Assembly (NCBI GenBank): GCA_014728295.1
Contig: WJLW01000049.1
Span: 1 to 56,663 of the forward strand
Reading direction: 5' to 3'
Length of the DNA stretch: 56,663 nt
Origin: Chitinivibrionales bacterium
GTDB taxonomy: Bacteria > Fibrobacterota > Chitinivibrionia > Chitinivibrionales > WJKA01
The notes beneath the pieces are model-generated. The model was not told where the DNA came from and made no database searches. It saw nothing but the letters and a program-made list of their open reading frames with translations. Positions 34,180-43,736 of the stretch are shown here, in pieces. Every line of letters begins with the position of its first letter. The stretch's first letter is position 1. Position numbers and translations under genes: made by a program.

Positions 34180-36975
34180 TTGCAGACACACTTCAAGCGC
34201 GGGCAGCGCTGGATCAGCGAGCTGGAACCGGAACTCGGACTGGGTATAATCATAGAATGCAGCAACCGCATGGTTAAGGTCCAGTTTCCCGGAGCGGATA
34301 AGCCGATTGCCTATGCGGCCGGAAATGCCCCGCTCAAAAGGGTCTGCCTGAGCGTCGGCATGAGCGTACAGGACCGTGCGGGGAAAGCGCATGAAATTGT
34401 GTCGGTTGCCCAGGAGAACGATCTCTATACCTACGCATGTAAAGACACAACGCTCAGTGAGACCGAAATCGCCGAATCGGCAGCGGCAATGGGACCACTG
34501 CAGCGTCTGCTGAAAGGTATCGCCGATGATGTAGCGGATTTTTCGTTGCGCCGAAGTTTGCAGCAGTTTTGCGACCATCTGCTTCACGCGCCCGGCCGTG
34601 GTCTGATGGGCGGAAAAATCGAGCTCCTTCCTCACCAATTATACATTGCCAATGAAATAACTTCGCGCCGATTGCCCCGGGCGCTGCTCTCGGATGAAAC
34701 GGGACTGGGCAAAACGATCGAGGCCTGTCTGGTTGTGCATCGACTGCTGACAACCGACCGCATTAAGCGCGTGCTGATTATAGTTCCCGGTGCACTGGTG
34801 CACCAATGGTTTGTCGAGCTGCTGCGCCGGTTCAATCTTACATTTCGCATCTTCGAGAAGCAACAACTTGACGACATTGACGGAAAAGACAATCCCTTCG
34901 ATTCCGCTCAGCTCTGGCTTTGCAACGTACATCTGATTGCAAAGAATACCCGGATCGGACATTTCGCAGCGCAGGCGACCTGGGATATGGTTATCGTGGA
35001 CGAGGCCCACCACATTCGGGCCGCTACACCCGCGTTTCATGCGCTTGAAAGTCTGGCCTCCCACAGCCCCGGTTTACTTTTACTCACCGCAACCCCGGAA
35101 CAGCTTGGGCGACGCAGTCACTTCGAACGCCTGAAATTGCTTGATCCCCAGCGCTATGGCGATTACGAAGCTTACGAAGCCGAAAGCCTGCGTTACCGGG
35201 AACTGGCCGGCCTGGTAACTGCTGTTTTAAAAGAGGAGAGCACAGATGGCGGCGCCACCCGGTCAGAGCTGCGTATCGATGTTCCTGCCAACTTGCTTGA
35301 TGCGAATGACCACAACCCGGGCGCAATGCTGCATTTGAAACTATCCGAACTGATCGACCGCTACGGCCCCGGCCGGATCGTCTTTCGCACTACGCGTCGA
35401 GCCGTGCTGGGATTTCCGGAACGCGTCGTTGAAATTATTCCCCTGTCCGGCGCCGAAGAGACAATCTTCCACGTCAACCTCGAATACCAGTCACGCCACG
35501 CGACCGTTGCGCGCAACGATCCACGCGTTGCCTGGATAAAGGAGTTCATCGAGCAGCAGCGCGCACGCAAAGTGCTGATTATCTGTCACAACCGGGAGAA
35601 GGCAATCTCGCTGCAGGAAGCAATCGCTGCTCACCTGAATTGCGATCTGGCCCTGTTTCATGAAGACATGACGATACTGCAGCGCGACCGAAATGCCGCC
35701 TGGTTTGCCGATCCGCAAGGCGCGAATGTTTTGATCAGCAGCGAAATCGGCAGCGAAGGCCGCAATTTTCAGTTCTGTCAGCACCTGATTCTCTTCGACC
35801 TGCCGCGTGAGCCGGAAGTACTCGAGCAGCGCATCGGCAGGCTGGATCGCATCGGTCAACAAGACACGATTTACCTGCACATCCCGTATGTAACAAACAC
35901 CGTGCAGGAGCTGCTGGTCAGATGGTATCACGAAGGGCTTAACGCACTGAAAAAAAACATCGCTGCAGCAGGTCGCGTCCATGACGCACAGCGACCGGAA
36001 ATGGACCGGCTCATGCAGCTCGCGGCGAACAATTTTGGCGCTCATCACAAAGAAATCGAGAGCCTTTTGGCCGACACTCGACGCCTTGCGGAAAAATTTC
36101 ATCGGCGCATTCTGCAGGGACGTGATCTTCTGCTGGAGTTGTCGTCATTCAACGCCGAAGTTGCACACCATCTGACCGATGAAATCGCCGGCATGCAACG
36201 TGATCCGGTGCTGCCGATGATCATGGAGAAAATATTCGCGCATTTCGGCGTTGCACTTGAGGATGCCGGAGAACACAAAAGCGCGCTGCTGACGCAATAT
36301 GTTACCGATCCGGGCTTTCCGCTGCCGCGCGGCGAAAGGCCGATTATCACCGACGACCGCGCGACCGCCCTGGAACGGGAAGATGCCGATTTCATTACCT
36401 GCGATCACCCGATGCTCACCGGCGGCCTGCATATGATTCTCTCTTCCGACAAGGGGACCTCTTCATTCGGCCTGCTGGAAGATCCGCAGAACAAGCTATT
36501 TTTGCTCGAGGCGGTTTACATCATTGACTGCATAGCTCCCCCGCGATATCAGGCGTATAAATACCTTGCCGCGCAATCAATTCGTATAGTTGTTGATCAT
36601 CAGAAGCGAAATGTTACGCAGGATTATCCGAGCGTGAAATTCAGCAGCTCGCTCAAGAATGCGCCCATCAGCCGATTGCTGTCGAACAACAACCTGGTCA
36701 AAAAAGTGCTTCCCGCAATGGCCGAGCAAAGCCGCGCGTATGCCGCCGAGCAGGCCGAACCTCTGATGCGCGCGGCCATAGCTCAAATGAACAGCACGTT
36801 GCAGTCGGAAATCGACCGGCTTACCTGGCTGCACAAGGTCAATCCAGCCGTTCCCGGAGAAGAAATCGAACTTTGCATGCAAGAGAGAGACGAACTACAT
36901 CGCTACCTGAGCACCTCCGGTTTGCGGCTTGATTCTTTGCGCGTTATCTGGCATGGTCCCGCACCAAAAAAGTGA
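34180..36975 (+). CDS. rapA: RNA polymerase-associated protein RapA (SWI2/SNF2 ATPase)
   Basis: 931 residues, close to the 968 of E. coli RapA. The start is a TTG with AAGGA at the proper distance. The N-terminal Tudor-like region opens with GQRWISELEPELGLG, as in RapA. The ATPase shows DETGLGKTIEA (motif I), VIVDEAHHIR (motif II), LLTATPEQLGRRSHF, and the second lobe SSEIGSEGRNFQFCQHL and LEQRIGRLDRIGQQ. The C-terminal part has the RapA-specific NPDIR-like VNPAVPGEEIEL tail. RapA recycles RNA polymerase after transcription. It is divergent from the GntR/LacI regulator and converges with the EIIA gene, ending 2 bp from it. Confidence 0.95.
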   Translation: MQTHFKRGQRWISELEPELGLGIIIECSNRMVKVQFPGADKPIAYAAGNAPLKRVCLSVGMSVQDRAGKAHEIVSVAQENDLYTYACKDTTLSETEIAESAAAMGPLQRLLKGIADDVADFSLRRSLQQFCDHLLHAPGRGLMGGKIELLPHQLYIANEITSRRLPRALLSDETGLGKTIEACLVVHRLLTTDRIKRVLIIVPGALVHQWFVELLRRFNLTFRIFEKQQLDDIDGKDNPFDSAQLWLCNVHLIAKNTRIGHFAAQATWDMVIVDEAHHIRAATPAFHALESLASHSPGLLLLTATPEQLGRRSHFERLKLLDPQRYGDYEAYEAESLRYRELAGLVTAVLKEESTDGGATRSELRIDVPANLLDANDHNPGAMLHLKLSELIDRYGPGRIVFRTTRRAVLGFPERVVEIIPLSGAEETIFHVNLEYQSRHATVARNDPRVAWIKEFIEQQRARKVLIICHNREKAISLQEAIAAHLNCDLALFHEDMTILQRDRNAAWFADPQGANVLISSEIGSEGRNFQFCQHLILFDLPREPEVLEQRIGRLDRIGQQDTIYLHIPYVTNTVQELLVRWYHEGLNALKKNIAAAGRVHDAQRPEMDRLMQLAANNFGAHHKEIESLLADTRRLAEKFHRRILQGRDLLLELSSFNAEVAHHLTDEIAGMQRDPVLPMIMEKIFAHFGVALEDAGEHKSALLTQYVTDPGFPLPRGERPIITDDRATALEREDADFITCDHPMLTGGLHMILSSDKGTSSFGLLEDPQNKLFLLEAVYIIDCIAPPRYQAYKYLAAQSIRIVVDHQKRNVTQDYPSVKFSSSLKNAPISRLLSNNNLVKKVLPAMAEQSRAYAAEQAEPLMRAAIAQMNSTLQSEIDRLTWLHKVNPAVPGEEIELCMQERDELHRYLSTSGLRLDSLRVIWHGPAPKK

Positions 36976-36977
36976 CG

Positions 36978-37448
36978 CTACGCCGACATGCCCTCCGTCT
37001 TCTCAATAATGGCGATAATTTCATCTTCCGATCGGGCCCCAAGCAGTTTTTCCCTGAAATCTTCCTGAGACATAAGCCGCGCAATGCCCGCCAGGGTGCG
37101 CACATGTTGGCGAAAAGTATTCTGGGGATAGATCAGCAGGCAGATAATGCGCGTATTCTTTCCGTCAAGCGATTCGAAAGGCAAGCCGACACGTGATATG
37201 CCCAGAACACCGATAATATCCTCTACGGCATTGGTTGAGCCGTGCGGGATGGCAACCCCGTCGGTCATCCCCGTACTCATTGAGCGCTCGCGTTCGTAAA
37301 CGGCATCCAGCACGATGGCACGATCGATCATGCGTATTTCATGATTCATGACCAGGTGATCGACCATCTCCGAAATCGCCTCATATTTTTCGCGGGCCTT
37401 GAGTTCCGGTATGACAAGATTACCATTTATTATGTCTAGTAAACGCAT
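36978..37448 (-). CDS. PTS EIIA domain protein (fructose/PtsN type)
   Basis: 156 residues forming one EIIA type 2 domain. The phosphorylation site is His69 in GVAIPHGST; ALLIYP-like strands and the helix HVRTLAGIARLMS follow as in PtsN. Its ATG overlaps the TAA of subunit D by one base (TAATG), so it is translated from the V-ATPase message. No sugar-specific EIIB or EIIC is present, which argues for a regulatory PtsN-like role, perhaps sensing phosphotransfer and adjusting the ATPase or the antiporter at the other end of the operon. HPr and Enzyme I must lie elsewhere. Confidence 0.9.
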   Translation of the reverse strand: MRLLDIINGNLVIPELKAREKYEAISEMVDHLVMNHEIRMIDRAIVLDAVYERERSMSTGMTDGVAIPHGSTNAVEDIIGVLGISRVGLPFESLDGKNTRIICLLIYPQNTFRQHVRTLAGIARLMSQEDFREKLLGARSEDEIIAIIEKTEGMSA

Positions 37449-38077
37449 TACCCTTTCTTTCGTTTCTTTTTCATTTTCTTCAGGCGAAACGTGTCCTCGC
37501 GTGCCCGTTCTTCCAGGGCCTGCGTGATAGCGGCGGCACGTTGCTCAAGCTGTGGAAGCAGGCGCTGCTCAAGCGAATTAATTTTGCGATTCGTTTTTTT
37601 TATCTCGGCGCCGATGCGTTGCAGATTGACCTGTAGCGGTAGCAGGTGCAGCAAGGTCGTCCCGATTTTTTCGAAGCGCTGAGCAATTTCGTCAACGGCG
37701 GTATTGACTGACGAGGGAGAATAGCCGCGCGTAAAAGAGTCACGTTCTGCGAACTGATGTGCAAGCGAGACGGTGTGCGCACCCCACAAGTTTTTTCTCT
37801 GCACGGAAAGCCTGAGATCCTGCCGTGTGGCCTGAGCGGCTGCAGATACCGCCGGCTGCCCCGCCATGGCTTCGGAGACGATGAGCGATGCAACATCGCT
37901 GCGAAGCTTGTCCTGAAGCTCGGTGCGATAGCGATAGGCTTGCCCCACGATATCAAGAAATTCGCGTAACATCGCATCCTTCTTGCGCGAGAGCAAATCG
38001 GCGCCCTGTTTCGCGCGTTGAATCTGAGACCTGGTGGCTAAAAGATTCATTCGTGTCGGGCTGACGTGTTCGTTCAT
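37448..38077 (-). CDS. atpD: A/V-type ATPase subunit D (central shaft)
   Basis: 209 residues from the ATG at 38077; a GTG six codons earlier is possible. The start VSPTRMNLLATRSQIQRAK with LLSRKKDAM is the typical first helix of subunit D, which with subunit F forms the rotor shaft inside the A3B3 head. The long coiled coil ends in a strongly basic tail KKMKKKRKKG. It follows subunit B by 26 bp and shares one base with the EIIA gene. Confidence 0.92.
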   Translation of the reverse strand: MNEHVSPTRMNLLATRSQIQRAKQGADLLSRKKDAMLREFLDIVGQAYRYRTELQDKLRSDVASLIVSEAMAGQPAVSAAAQATRQDLRLSVQRKNLWGAHTVSLAHQFAERDSFTRGYSPSSVNTAVDEIAQRFEKIGTTLLHLLPLQVNLQRIGAEIKKTNRKINSLEQRLLPQLEQRAAAITQALEERAREDTFRLKKMKKKRKKG

Positions 38078-38103
38078 GCGATAGTCATCTTTCACCTCGC
38101 GAT

Positions 38104-39522
38104 TTAGTAAAAAGGCGTTTTGGTTCCATCTTCCATTATTTCGGAGTAAAATCTGTTAATCAGTTCCTTATTGACCCGGGACAATTCGCTTTTGGGAATA
38201 CTCCGCAACAGCTCCCAGCCTTTGTCAAGCGACTCCAGCACGCTGCGTTTGCGGGTCCCCTGATTGACAAGCTCGGTCTCGAATCGATGTGCAAAGTCAA
38301 GATACTTCTTGTCAAGTTCCGTCAGCGCTTCCTCGCCCACGATAGAGGCAAGGCGACGCACGTCGATGCCGTTGGCATACGATGCGTAAAGCTGGTTGAC
38401 CAGATCGCGATGATCCTCACGCGTCTTGCCCTTTCCGATGCCGTTGTTCATTAAGCGTGACAGACTGGGCAATACATCGATTGGGGGCATGACACCGCGG
38501 CGATGAAGCCGGCGATCAAGCACAATCTGGCCTTCGGTTATATATCCGGTCAGATCGATTATCGGGTGGGTAATGTCGTCATCCGGCATGGTCAAAACAC
38601 CAATTTGCGTGATGGACCCGGGTTTACCGTCAATAATCCCCGCCCGTTCGTACAACGATGCCAGATCGGTGTACATGAAGCCGGGGTAGCCGCGTCGCCC
38701 GGGAATTTCTTCACGCGCCGCGGACACTTCTCGCAATGCCTCGCAGTAATTGGTAATATCAGTCAATACAACCAGCACGTGCATGCCTAGCGTAAAAGCA
38801 AAATATTCGGCAGCAGTCAATGCGCAGCGCGGAGTGATCAGCCGCTCGATAGTCGGATCGTCGGCCAGGTTCATAAACGTGATCAAACGCCGGGCAGATT
38901 TACTTATGCGGATACGGTCCATATATGCAGCAGCTTCCCGCCGGGTTATTCCCATGGCGCCGAAGACGACAACCAATTCGTCGTCTTTGCCGTCATCGCC
39001 GCCGCTGCGGGCGTTCTCCAAAAGAAAGCTGACAATTTCATTTGCCGGCAATCCCGCCCCCGAAAAGACAGGTAGTTTCTGACCGCGCACGAGCGTATTG
39101 AACGCATCAATTGCCGTTATGCCGGTTTCGATAAACAAATCGGGCTTTGCCCGGGCCACCGGATTGATGGGCGCGCCGTTGATGTCACGTTTTTCAGCGT
39201 AGACCCCTTCATCCAGTCCGTCAATGGGCCGCCCGCTGCCGTTATAGACGCGTCCCAGCATCGCCGGTGATAGTTTGAGCTTTGCAGCACTTTCACGCAG
39301 GGTTATTGCGGTTCCCTGCAAACCAATTCTGTCGGTTGCCTCCACCACCTGTACGATGGTGTGCTCCTCGGAAATCTCGAGCACCTGGCCGGTACGCTTC
39401 TCACCGTCCGGCAACAGGATGTCAACGATAGCGCCGTTGCAGAAGTGCCGGCCGCCTTCCAGAAACAGCAGCGGTCCGGAGACATACCTGACGTTTTGAT
39501 AATATCTGGTTACAAGTTTCAT
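38104..39522 (-). CDS. atpB: A/V-type ATPase subunit B (non-catalytic)
   Basis: 472 residues. [15 protein letters not shown] takes the place of the P-loop, which is degenerate in B subunits, while [42 protein letters not shown] (split here), [18 protein letters not shown] and [15 protein letters not shown] match V-type B throughout. It alternates with subunit A in the hexameric head and contributes an arginine to the catalytic site. It follows subunit A by 8 bp and precedes subunit D by 26 bp. Confidence 0.95.
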   Translation of the reverse strand: MKLVTRYYQNVRYVSGPLLFLEGGRHFCNGAIVDILLPDGEKRTGQVLEISEEHTIVQVVEATDRIGLQGTAITLRESAAKLKLSPAMLGRVYNGSGRPIDGLDEGVYAEKRDINGAPINPVARAKPDLFIETGITAIDAFNTLVRGQKLPVFSGAGLPANEIVSFLLENARSGGDDGKDDELVVVFGAMGITRREAAAYMDRIRISKSARRLITFMNLADDPTIERLITPRCALTAAEYFAFTLGMHVLVVLTDITNYCEALREVSAAREEIPGRRGYPGFMYTDLASLYERAGIIDGKPGSITQIGVLTMPDDDITHPIIDLTGYITEGQIVLDRRLHRRGVMPPIDVLPSLSRLMNNGIGKGKTREDHRDLVNQLYASYANGIDVRRLASIVGEEALTELDKKYLDFAHRFETELVNQGTRKRSVLESLDKGWELLRSIPKSELSRVNKELINRFYSEIMEDGTKTPFY

Positions 39523-39530
39523 ACGTGTAC

Positions 39531-41285
39531 CTAGGCGGCAAGGGCCGTTAATTCACGCGCAAGTCCGGATTGAAATGCGGCGCATGCCTGTTCAATTTCG
39601 TTTTCCGGAATCGATTTGAGCCGTGAGAGCTCTTCGCGTTGCGGTATGCCAAGTATCTTATCAACCGGCACCCGTTGCTCGACGGCGTTGAGGCTTTGCT
39701 TATAAAATAAAGTAATAGCTTTCATAATCAGGCGCTGCTTGTTCAGCGAACACGAAGCGTCAATTCCGGAAAACGCATTCTGCTGCAAAAAGTCCTGACG
39801 AACGGCCCGACCGGCTTCAAGCGTAATCCGTTGGGAATCTTCAAGGCCATCGGGGCCGACCAGTTGAATTATTTCCTGCAGCTCCCCGTCTTTGTGCAAA
39901 ATCATCTGCATGGATGCTACGAGTTCCTGCCATTCCGGCGAAATCGATTCCCTGAACCAGTTTTCCAGTTGCACGGTGTAAAGTGAGTAGCTGCGATTCC
40001 AGTTCAGTGAAGGAAAGTGACGCCGGTAGGCAAGTGTCGGGTCGAGGGCCCAGAGTGCGCCAGCTACCCGCTGCGAATTCTGCGTTACCGGTTCGGAAAA
40101 GTCGCCACCGGCAGGAGAGACTGCCCCGATAATGGTGACGGATCCTTTACGTTCGGGATCTCCGGCGCAAGTGACGCGTCCGCTACGTTCGTAAAGACCG
40201 GCCAGCCGGGTTGCCAGATAGGTAGGATAGCCTTCTTCACCGGGCATTTCTTCGAGGCGCGATGAGATCTCGCGCATGGCTTCGGCCCAGCGCGACGATG
40301 AGTCGACCAGGACGGCAACGTCGTAGCCCATGTCCCGGTAGTATTCGGCGATGGTTACGCCGCAATAAATCGACGCTTCACGCGCGGCCACCGGCATGTT
40401 GGATGTATTGGCAATGAGCACGGTGCGCTCCATCAACGGTCTACCGTTATTGGGATCCTCCAGCCGGGGAAATTCGGTGAGCACGTCGGTCATCTCATTG
40501 CCGCGTTCTCCGCATCCCACGTAGACGATGATGTCCGCATTCGAATACCTGGCCAGCATGTGCTCGACGACGGTCTTGCCGCAGCCGAACCCGCCGGGCA
40601 AAATGGCGCTGCCGCCCAGGCAGATTGGAAACAGCGAATCAAGCACTCTTTGCCCGGTGATAAACGGTTTTTTCGGATCAAGTTTGGTGGAAAACGGACG
40701 CGCCCGCTTAACCGGCCAGCGGTGGGCAAGTTTCAATTCCCGGCCACTGTTCAAAGTGCCGATCACCTCATCAATAGCAAATAAACCAGAATTGATCGTG
40801 CCGATGACCCCTTCGCAATCGGGCGGGGCCAGAATTCTGTGCGTGCGCCCCTGCTTTTCTTCCACTTCACCCAGCACGGCGCCCGGACGTATCTTGTCGC
40901 CCGCCTCGAGTTTTGCAGTAAACTCCCATCGCTTTTCACTATCGAGCGGATGCACACTCAAGCCGCGTTGGATGAAGTCGCCACTCATGGCGCGCAACAT
41001 TTCGAGTGGGCGCTGGATGCCGTCATACATCATTCCCAGCAAACCGGGCCCCAGAGTCACCGAAAGCGGCGCATGCGTATTGGAGACCGGCTCGCCCAGC
41101 GAAACACCCCCCGTATCTTCGAACACCTGGATCGAGCAATCCGATCCGTCAATGCGGATGATTTCGCCCGGCACCTTATCATTACCCACCATCACGATAT
41201 CGTTCAGACGAGCATTCGGGATGTTTCTGCCAACAACCACCGGCCCCGAAACCTTTACGATCAGGCCCTTTGCCGCATCGTTCAT
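39531..41285 (-). CDS. atpA: A/V-type ATPase catalytic subunit A
   Basis: 584 residues from the ATG at 41285, whose first base is the last base of the TGA of subunit F; upstream in-frame sequence is an artefact of the longer open frame. P-loop GGFGCGKT (231-238), the non-homologous bulge that marks A subunits (residues about 110-190, with the [11 protein letters not shown] block), [60 protein letters not shown] (shown in parts) and the C-terminal helical domain are all in place. It hydrolyses or makes ATP. All active-site features appear intact. Confidence 0.96.
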   Translation of the reverse strand: MNDAAKGLIVKVSGPVVVGRNIPNARLNDIVMVGNDKVPGEIIRIDGSDCSIQVFEDTGGVSLGEPVSNTHAPLSVTLGPGLLGMMYDGIQRPLEMLRAMSGDFIQRGLSVHPLDSEKRWEFTAKLEAGDKIRPGAVLGEVEEKQGRTHRILAPPDCEGVIGTINSGLFAIDEVIGTLNSGRELKLAHRWPVKRARPFSTKLDPKKPFITGQRVLDSLFPICLGGSAILPGGFGCGKTVVEHMLARYSNADIIVYVGCGERGNEMTDVLTEFPRLEDPNNGRPLMERTVLIANTSNMPVAAREASIYCGVTIAEYYRDMGYDVAVLVDSSSRWAEAMREISSRLEEMPGEEGYPTYLATRLAGLYERSGRVTCAGDPERKGSVTIIGAVSPAGGDFSEPVTQNSQRVAGALWALDPTLAYRRHFPSLNWNRSYSLYTVQLENWFRESISPEWQELVASMQMILHKDGELQEIIQLVGPDGLEDSQRITLEAGRAVRQDFLQQNAFSGIDASCSLNKQRLIMKAITLFYKQSLNAVEQRVPVDKILGIPQREELSRLKSIPENEIEQACAAFQSGLARELTALAA

Positions 41286-41632
41286 CACGAGCCCGCTTCC
41301 CGGCTGCCGGTGAGTACCTGTGACGTCAGGGGAATCTTGAATCCGACGATTTTTTTGATCATGTTCGCAAATTCCTTTCGGGTATCGCCTGCAGCCCGCC
41401 ATTCAAGGGGAACGGGGATAATGAGCGGCTTATCCGCCTGCACAAGGTCCTGCCGGTCTCGCTGAGGCAGATCATCAACAAACTGTTGGGGAACGACGAC
41501 AACGGAATTGTCGGACATATCACATAGGTGGGCGCGCATTTCCGGACCATTTTCAGCCTCACGCACTTCAAGACCGGCCAGTCGAAATCCGTCGGCCATA
41601 ACCGATGAACAGACAATCACCAGATCAGACAT
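41285..41632 (-). CDS. atpF: A/V-type ATPase subunit F
   Basis: 115 residues. The short alternating alpha/beta fold with DGFRLAGLEVREA near the start, NSVVVVPQQFVDDL in the middle and PLIIPVP after it agrees with subunit F, which binds subunit D in the central stalk. The ATG lies eight bases inside the end of subunit C, and the stop overlaps the start of subunit A by one base, so translation of C-F-A is coupled. Confidence 0.9.
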   Translation of the reverse strand: MSDLVIVCSSVMADGFRLAGLEVREAENGPEMRAHLCDMSDNSVVVVPQQFVDDLPQRDRQDLVQADKPLIIPVPLEWRAAGDTRKEFANMIKKIVGFKIPLTSQVLTGSREAGS

Positions 41633-42728
41633 AAATCAATTCCTCCCGCAACCGTCCAAGCGGTATTTGAAAGGCAATGCCCCGCACCAGTACGCGCAGA
41701 TTGATCATTTGATTGCGCGCCAAGATGAGAAAATACAACGGTGTCGCAAACGACAAAGGATGAATCAAAGCCAGTTTCTTTTTATACGTAATCTCTATTT
41801 TGTCAAATCTGCGCTCGAATATGGATGGATTTTTCTGCGTGATGAATGCAAACATACCATCCTGCAGGCCCGGTTCAACCGGATGGCCTTTGAGCGCATC
41901 ATACAGTGCTTCAATAGCATCCGCCTGCATCAGGGCGAGAAAGCGCCGGTAATCCAGGGTCCCCCCCGGCACATAAAGCGCCTGCGCCAGCTCTTCGGGC
42001 ACGCGCTGGTTGATAAAGCGTGTTGCCATGCGAATATTGGCTATATCTATTAAAAACTGCACGAGCGGTTTGAGTATCCGGCTGTCTCTCGAATTGGTGA
42101 GCAGGGGTGAGCCGCTCTGCATCGATTCATAATAGTGCTTGTCAATTTCCCGCTCGATTACCAGCGGGTCGTTATTGCTTTTGTAAATCTCAAGCCCCTT
42201 TTGCAGGTGATCGGCGGTTTTTATATTGTGCGCGAGCAGCAACGCGCACACGTCTGCCACAGAGCAAACCGCGTCGAGATCGTTGCGGGATATCTTTGCA
42301 AACGATCCGATTGGCGCCAGGGCTTGTCCCGCCGATCGAGCGTGCCCTTCTCGCATAACGGCGCGAAGCACTACTTTCGTGTTGTGACACTCCCATTGCG
42401 ACAAAATGATCGGCCCAAGCTGCGCAATGGTGTATTTGAATCCGGATGCCATCCGGTCCACCTGATTGAAAAAGTAAGCATTGATACCACGCTCGACTTC
42501 ATTCACGCTCTGCCCGTCTTTGAGATACCGACCCAGAACAGGCGCGTAATCGCTATCCATCAAAAAATCCACAATCTGGCTTAATGATGTATAACTTTCG
42601 ATCTGGCGCAAGTCACGTACCGGCAGCAGTGACGCCATCATCGATCGAGCACGCGCACACATAAACGCGTAATCACGTCTGCCGAATTTTTTTGCATGCA
42701 CCATTGCGATAGACATATCAGCAATCAA
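41625..42728 (-). CDS. atpC: A/V-type ATPase subunit C (V0d/AC39-like)
   Basis: 367 residues, almost wholly helical. Repeated conserved pieces such as YAFMCARARSM, SLSQIVDFLMDSDYAPVLG, NTKVVLRAVMREGH and FLIDIANIRMATRFIN are those of the funnel-shaped C/d subunit, which joins the central shaft to the membrane rotor. It is a little longer than the archaeal 350. It overlaps subunit E by 11 bases at its start and subunit F by 8 at its end. Confidence 0.9.
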   Translation of the reverse strand: MIADMSIAMVHAKKFGRRDYAFMCARARSMMASLLPVRDLRQIESYTSLSQIVDFLMDSDYAPVLGRYLKDGQSVNEVERGINAYFFNQVDRMASGFKYTIAQLGPIILSQWECHNTKVVLRAVMREGHARSAGQALAPIGSFAKISRNDLDAVCSVADVCALLLAHNIKTADHLQKGLEIYKSNNDPLVIEREIDKHYYESMQSGSPLLTNSRDSRILKPLVQFLIDIANIRMATRFINQRVPEELAQALYVPGGTLDYRRFLALMQADAIEALYDALKGHPVEPGLQDGMFAFITQKNPSIFERRFDKIEITYKKKLALIHPLSFATPLYFLILARNQMINLRVLVRGIAFQIPLGRLREELIYV

Positions 42729-43299
42729 GCTCCTCTTTGATCATCTGCAAAAAAAAGTCTCTGCCGCGGACCAGACGTGCTGCGGGTGTGTTGTCAATTC
42801 GCAGCTTTTCATCGGGGCTGATAAGTACTACGCCATTACGAATACCGGTTTGTGTTTGCAAGTGTGATTTCGAAACAGGCAACGTTGCTGCAAGCTCCCT
42901 GTCTTGTGCGGCGACCCAGACAACCGGCGCATCCGCCCGTTCCCTTTCGTATTCCAGCAGTGCTTCCCGGTAAAGATGCTCAACCATCCGGCAATAGGAA
43001 GGATTGCTCTGCAGATCAGCGATCTCCTGCTCGACACGACTGAACACCTGATCTATTATGTCAAGTTCCCGTGCCTGCTGATATCTGCGCAGCTCACTTT
43101 CACGGCGGTGACGCAGTGCACGTTCGAATTCTTTCAACTCCCGCGCTACGCGTTTTTCCTCCGCCTGGCGGGATTTTTCCAGTTCGGCGGCGGCATCAGC
43201 CTCGATCTGCCGAATCTGCGCCTGCGCCTCGCGCTCGAATTCAGCGATTTGTGAATCAACCTGCTTGCGAATATCCTGAGTAAGCTGTTCCAACGGCAT
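42718..43299 (-). CDS. atpE: A/V-type ATPase subunit E (peripheral stalk)
   Basis: 193 residues. The first about 100 residues form a long, charged coiled coil (FEREAQAQIRQIEADAAAE, RHRRESELRRYQQARE), then a small globular end with GVVLISPDEKLRIDNTPAARL, the typical C-terminal signature of subunit E. With subunit H/G it forms the peripheral stalks that hold the head still. It starts 15 bp after subunit K and overlaps subunit C by 11 bases. Confidence 0.9.
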   Translation of the reverse strand: MPLEQLTQDIRKQVDSQIAEFEREAQAQIRQIEADAAAELEKSRQAEEKRVARELKEFERALRHRRESELRRYQQARELDIIDQVFSRVEQEIADLQSNPSYCRMVEHLYREALLEYERERADAPVVWVAAQDRELAATLPVSKSHLQTQTGIRNGVVLISPDEKLRIDNTPAARLVRGRDFFLQMIKEELDC

Positions 43300-43313
43300 G
43301 AGCGTGTCTGTTT

Positions 43314-43679
43314 CTAGAATATGAAAAGTATGATTGCCGCAACAGTAAACCCGAAAATCAACAATGTTTCCGGCAATGCCAGAAATACCAGGGCCGGACC
43401 GAAGTTTTTAGGATTTTCGGCAACGGCGCCGATTCCTGCCGCACCGATATTGGCCTGTGCAATCCCCGTAGCGATGGCCGCCAGCCCGATTGCCAGTGCA
43501 GCCGCAATTGCCTTGACAGCAACCGAAATTGGATTCTCCTTGGCCTCCTGGACATGTTCGGTTGCTTCGCCTTCGGTACTTTCGGCATTGACGTGCGATG
43601 CAAGCAACACCATAACGGCAAATCCCGTCACGGCAGTCAGTGAGCTGAATTGCCAGGTTCGACGAAAAAGTGTCTGCAT
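43314..43679 (-). CDS. atpK: A/V-type ATPase proteolipid subunit K (rotor ring)
   Basis: 121 residues. A hydrophobic N-terminal segment to about residue 30 followed by an acidic stretch looks like a cleaved leader. The mature part is one two-helix hairpin: helix 1 with GIAQANIGAAG (Gln75), loop AENPKNFGP, and helix 2 with LVFLALPETLLIFGF (ion-binding Glu104, Thr105). One acidic site per hairpin makes it an ion-rich ring of the ATP-synthase type. Gln in helix 1 together with Glu-Thr in helix 2 resembles known sodium-binding sites, so sodium use is possible but unproved. It lies 58 bp after subunit I. Confidence 0.9.
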   Translation of the reverse strand: MQTLFRRTWQFSSLTAVTGFAVMVLLASHVNAESTEGEATEHVQEAKENPISVAVKAIAAALAIGLAAIATGIAQANIGAAGIGAVAENPKNFGPALVFLALPETLLIFGFTVAAIILFIF

Positions 43680-43736
43680 TCGACTCCCTCCTTGAGAAGG
43701 TAAAGTGTTTTGAGCGAGATCAATACATCTGATGCA

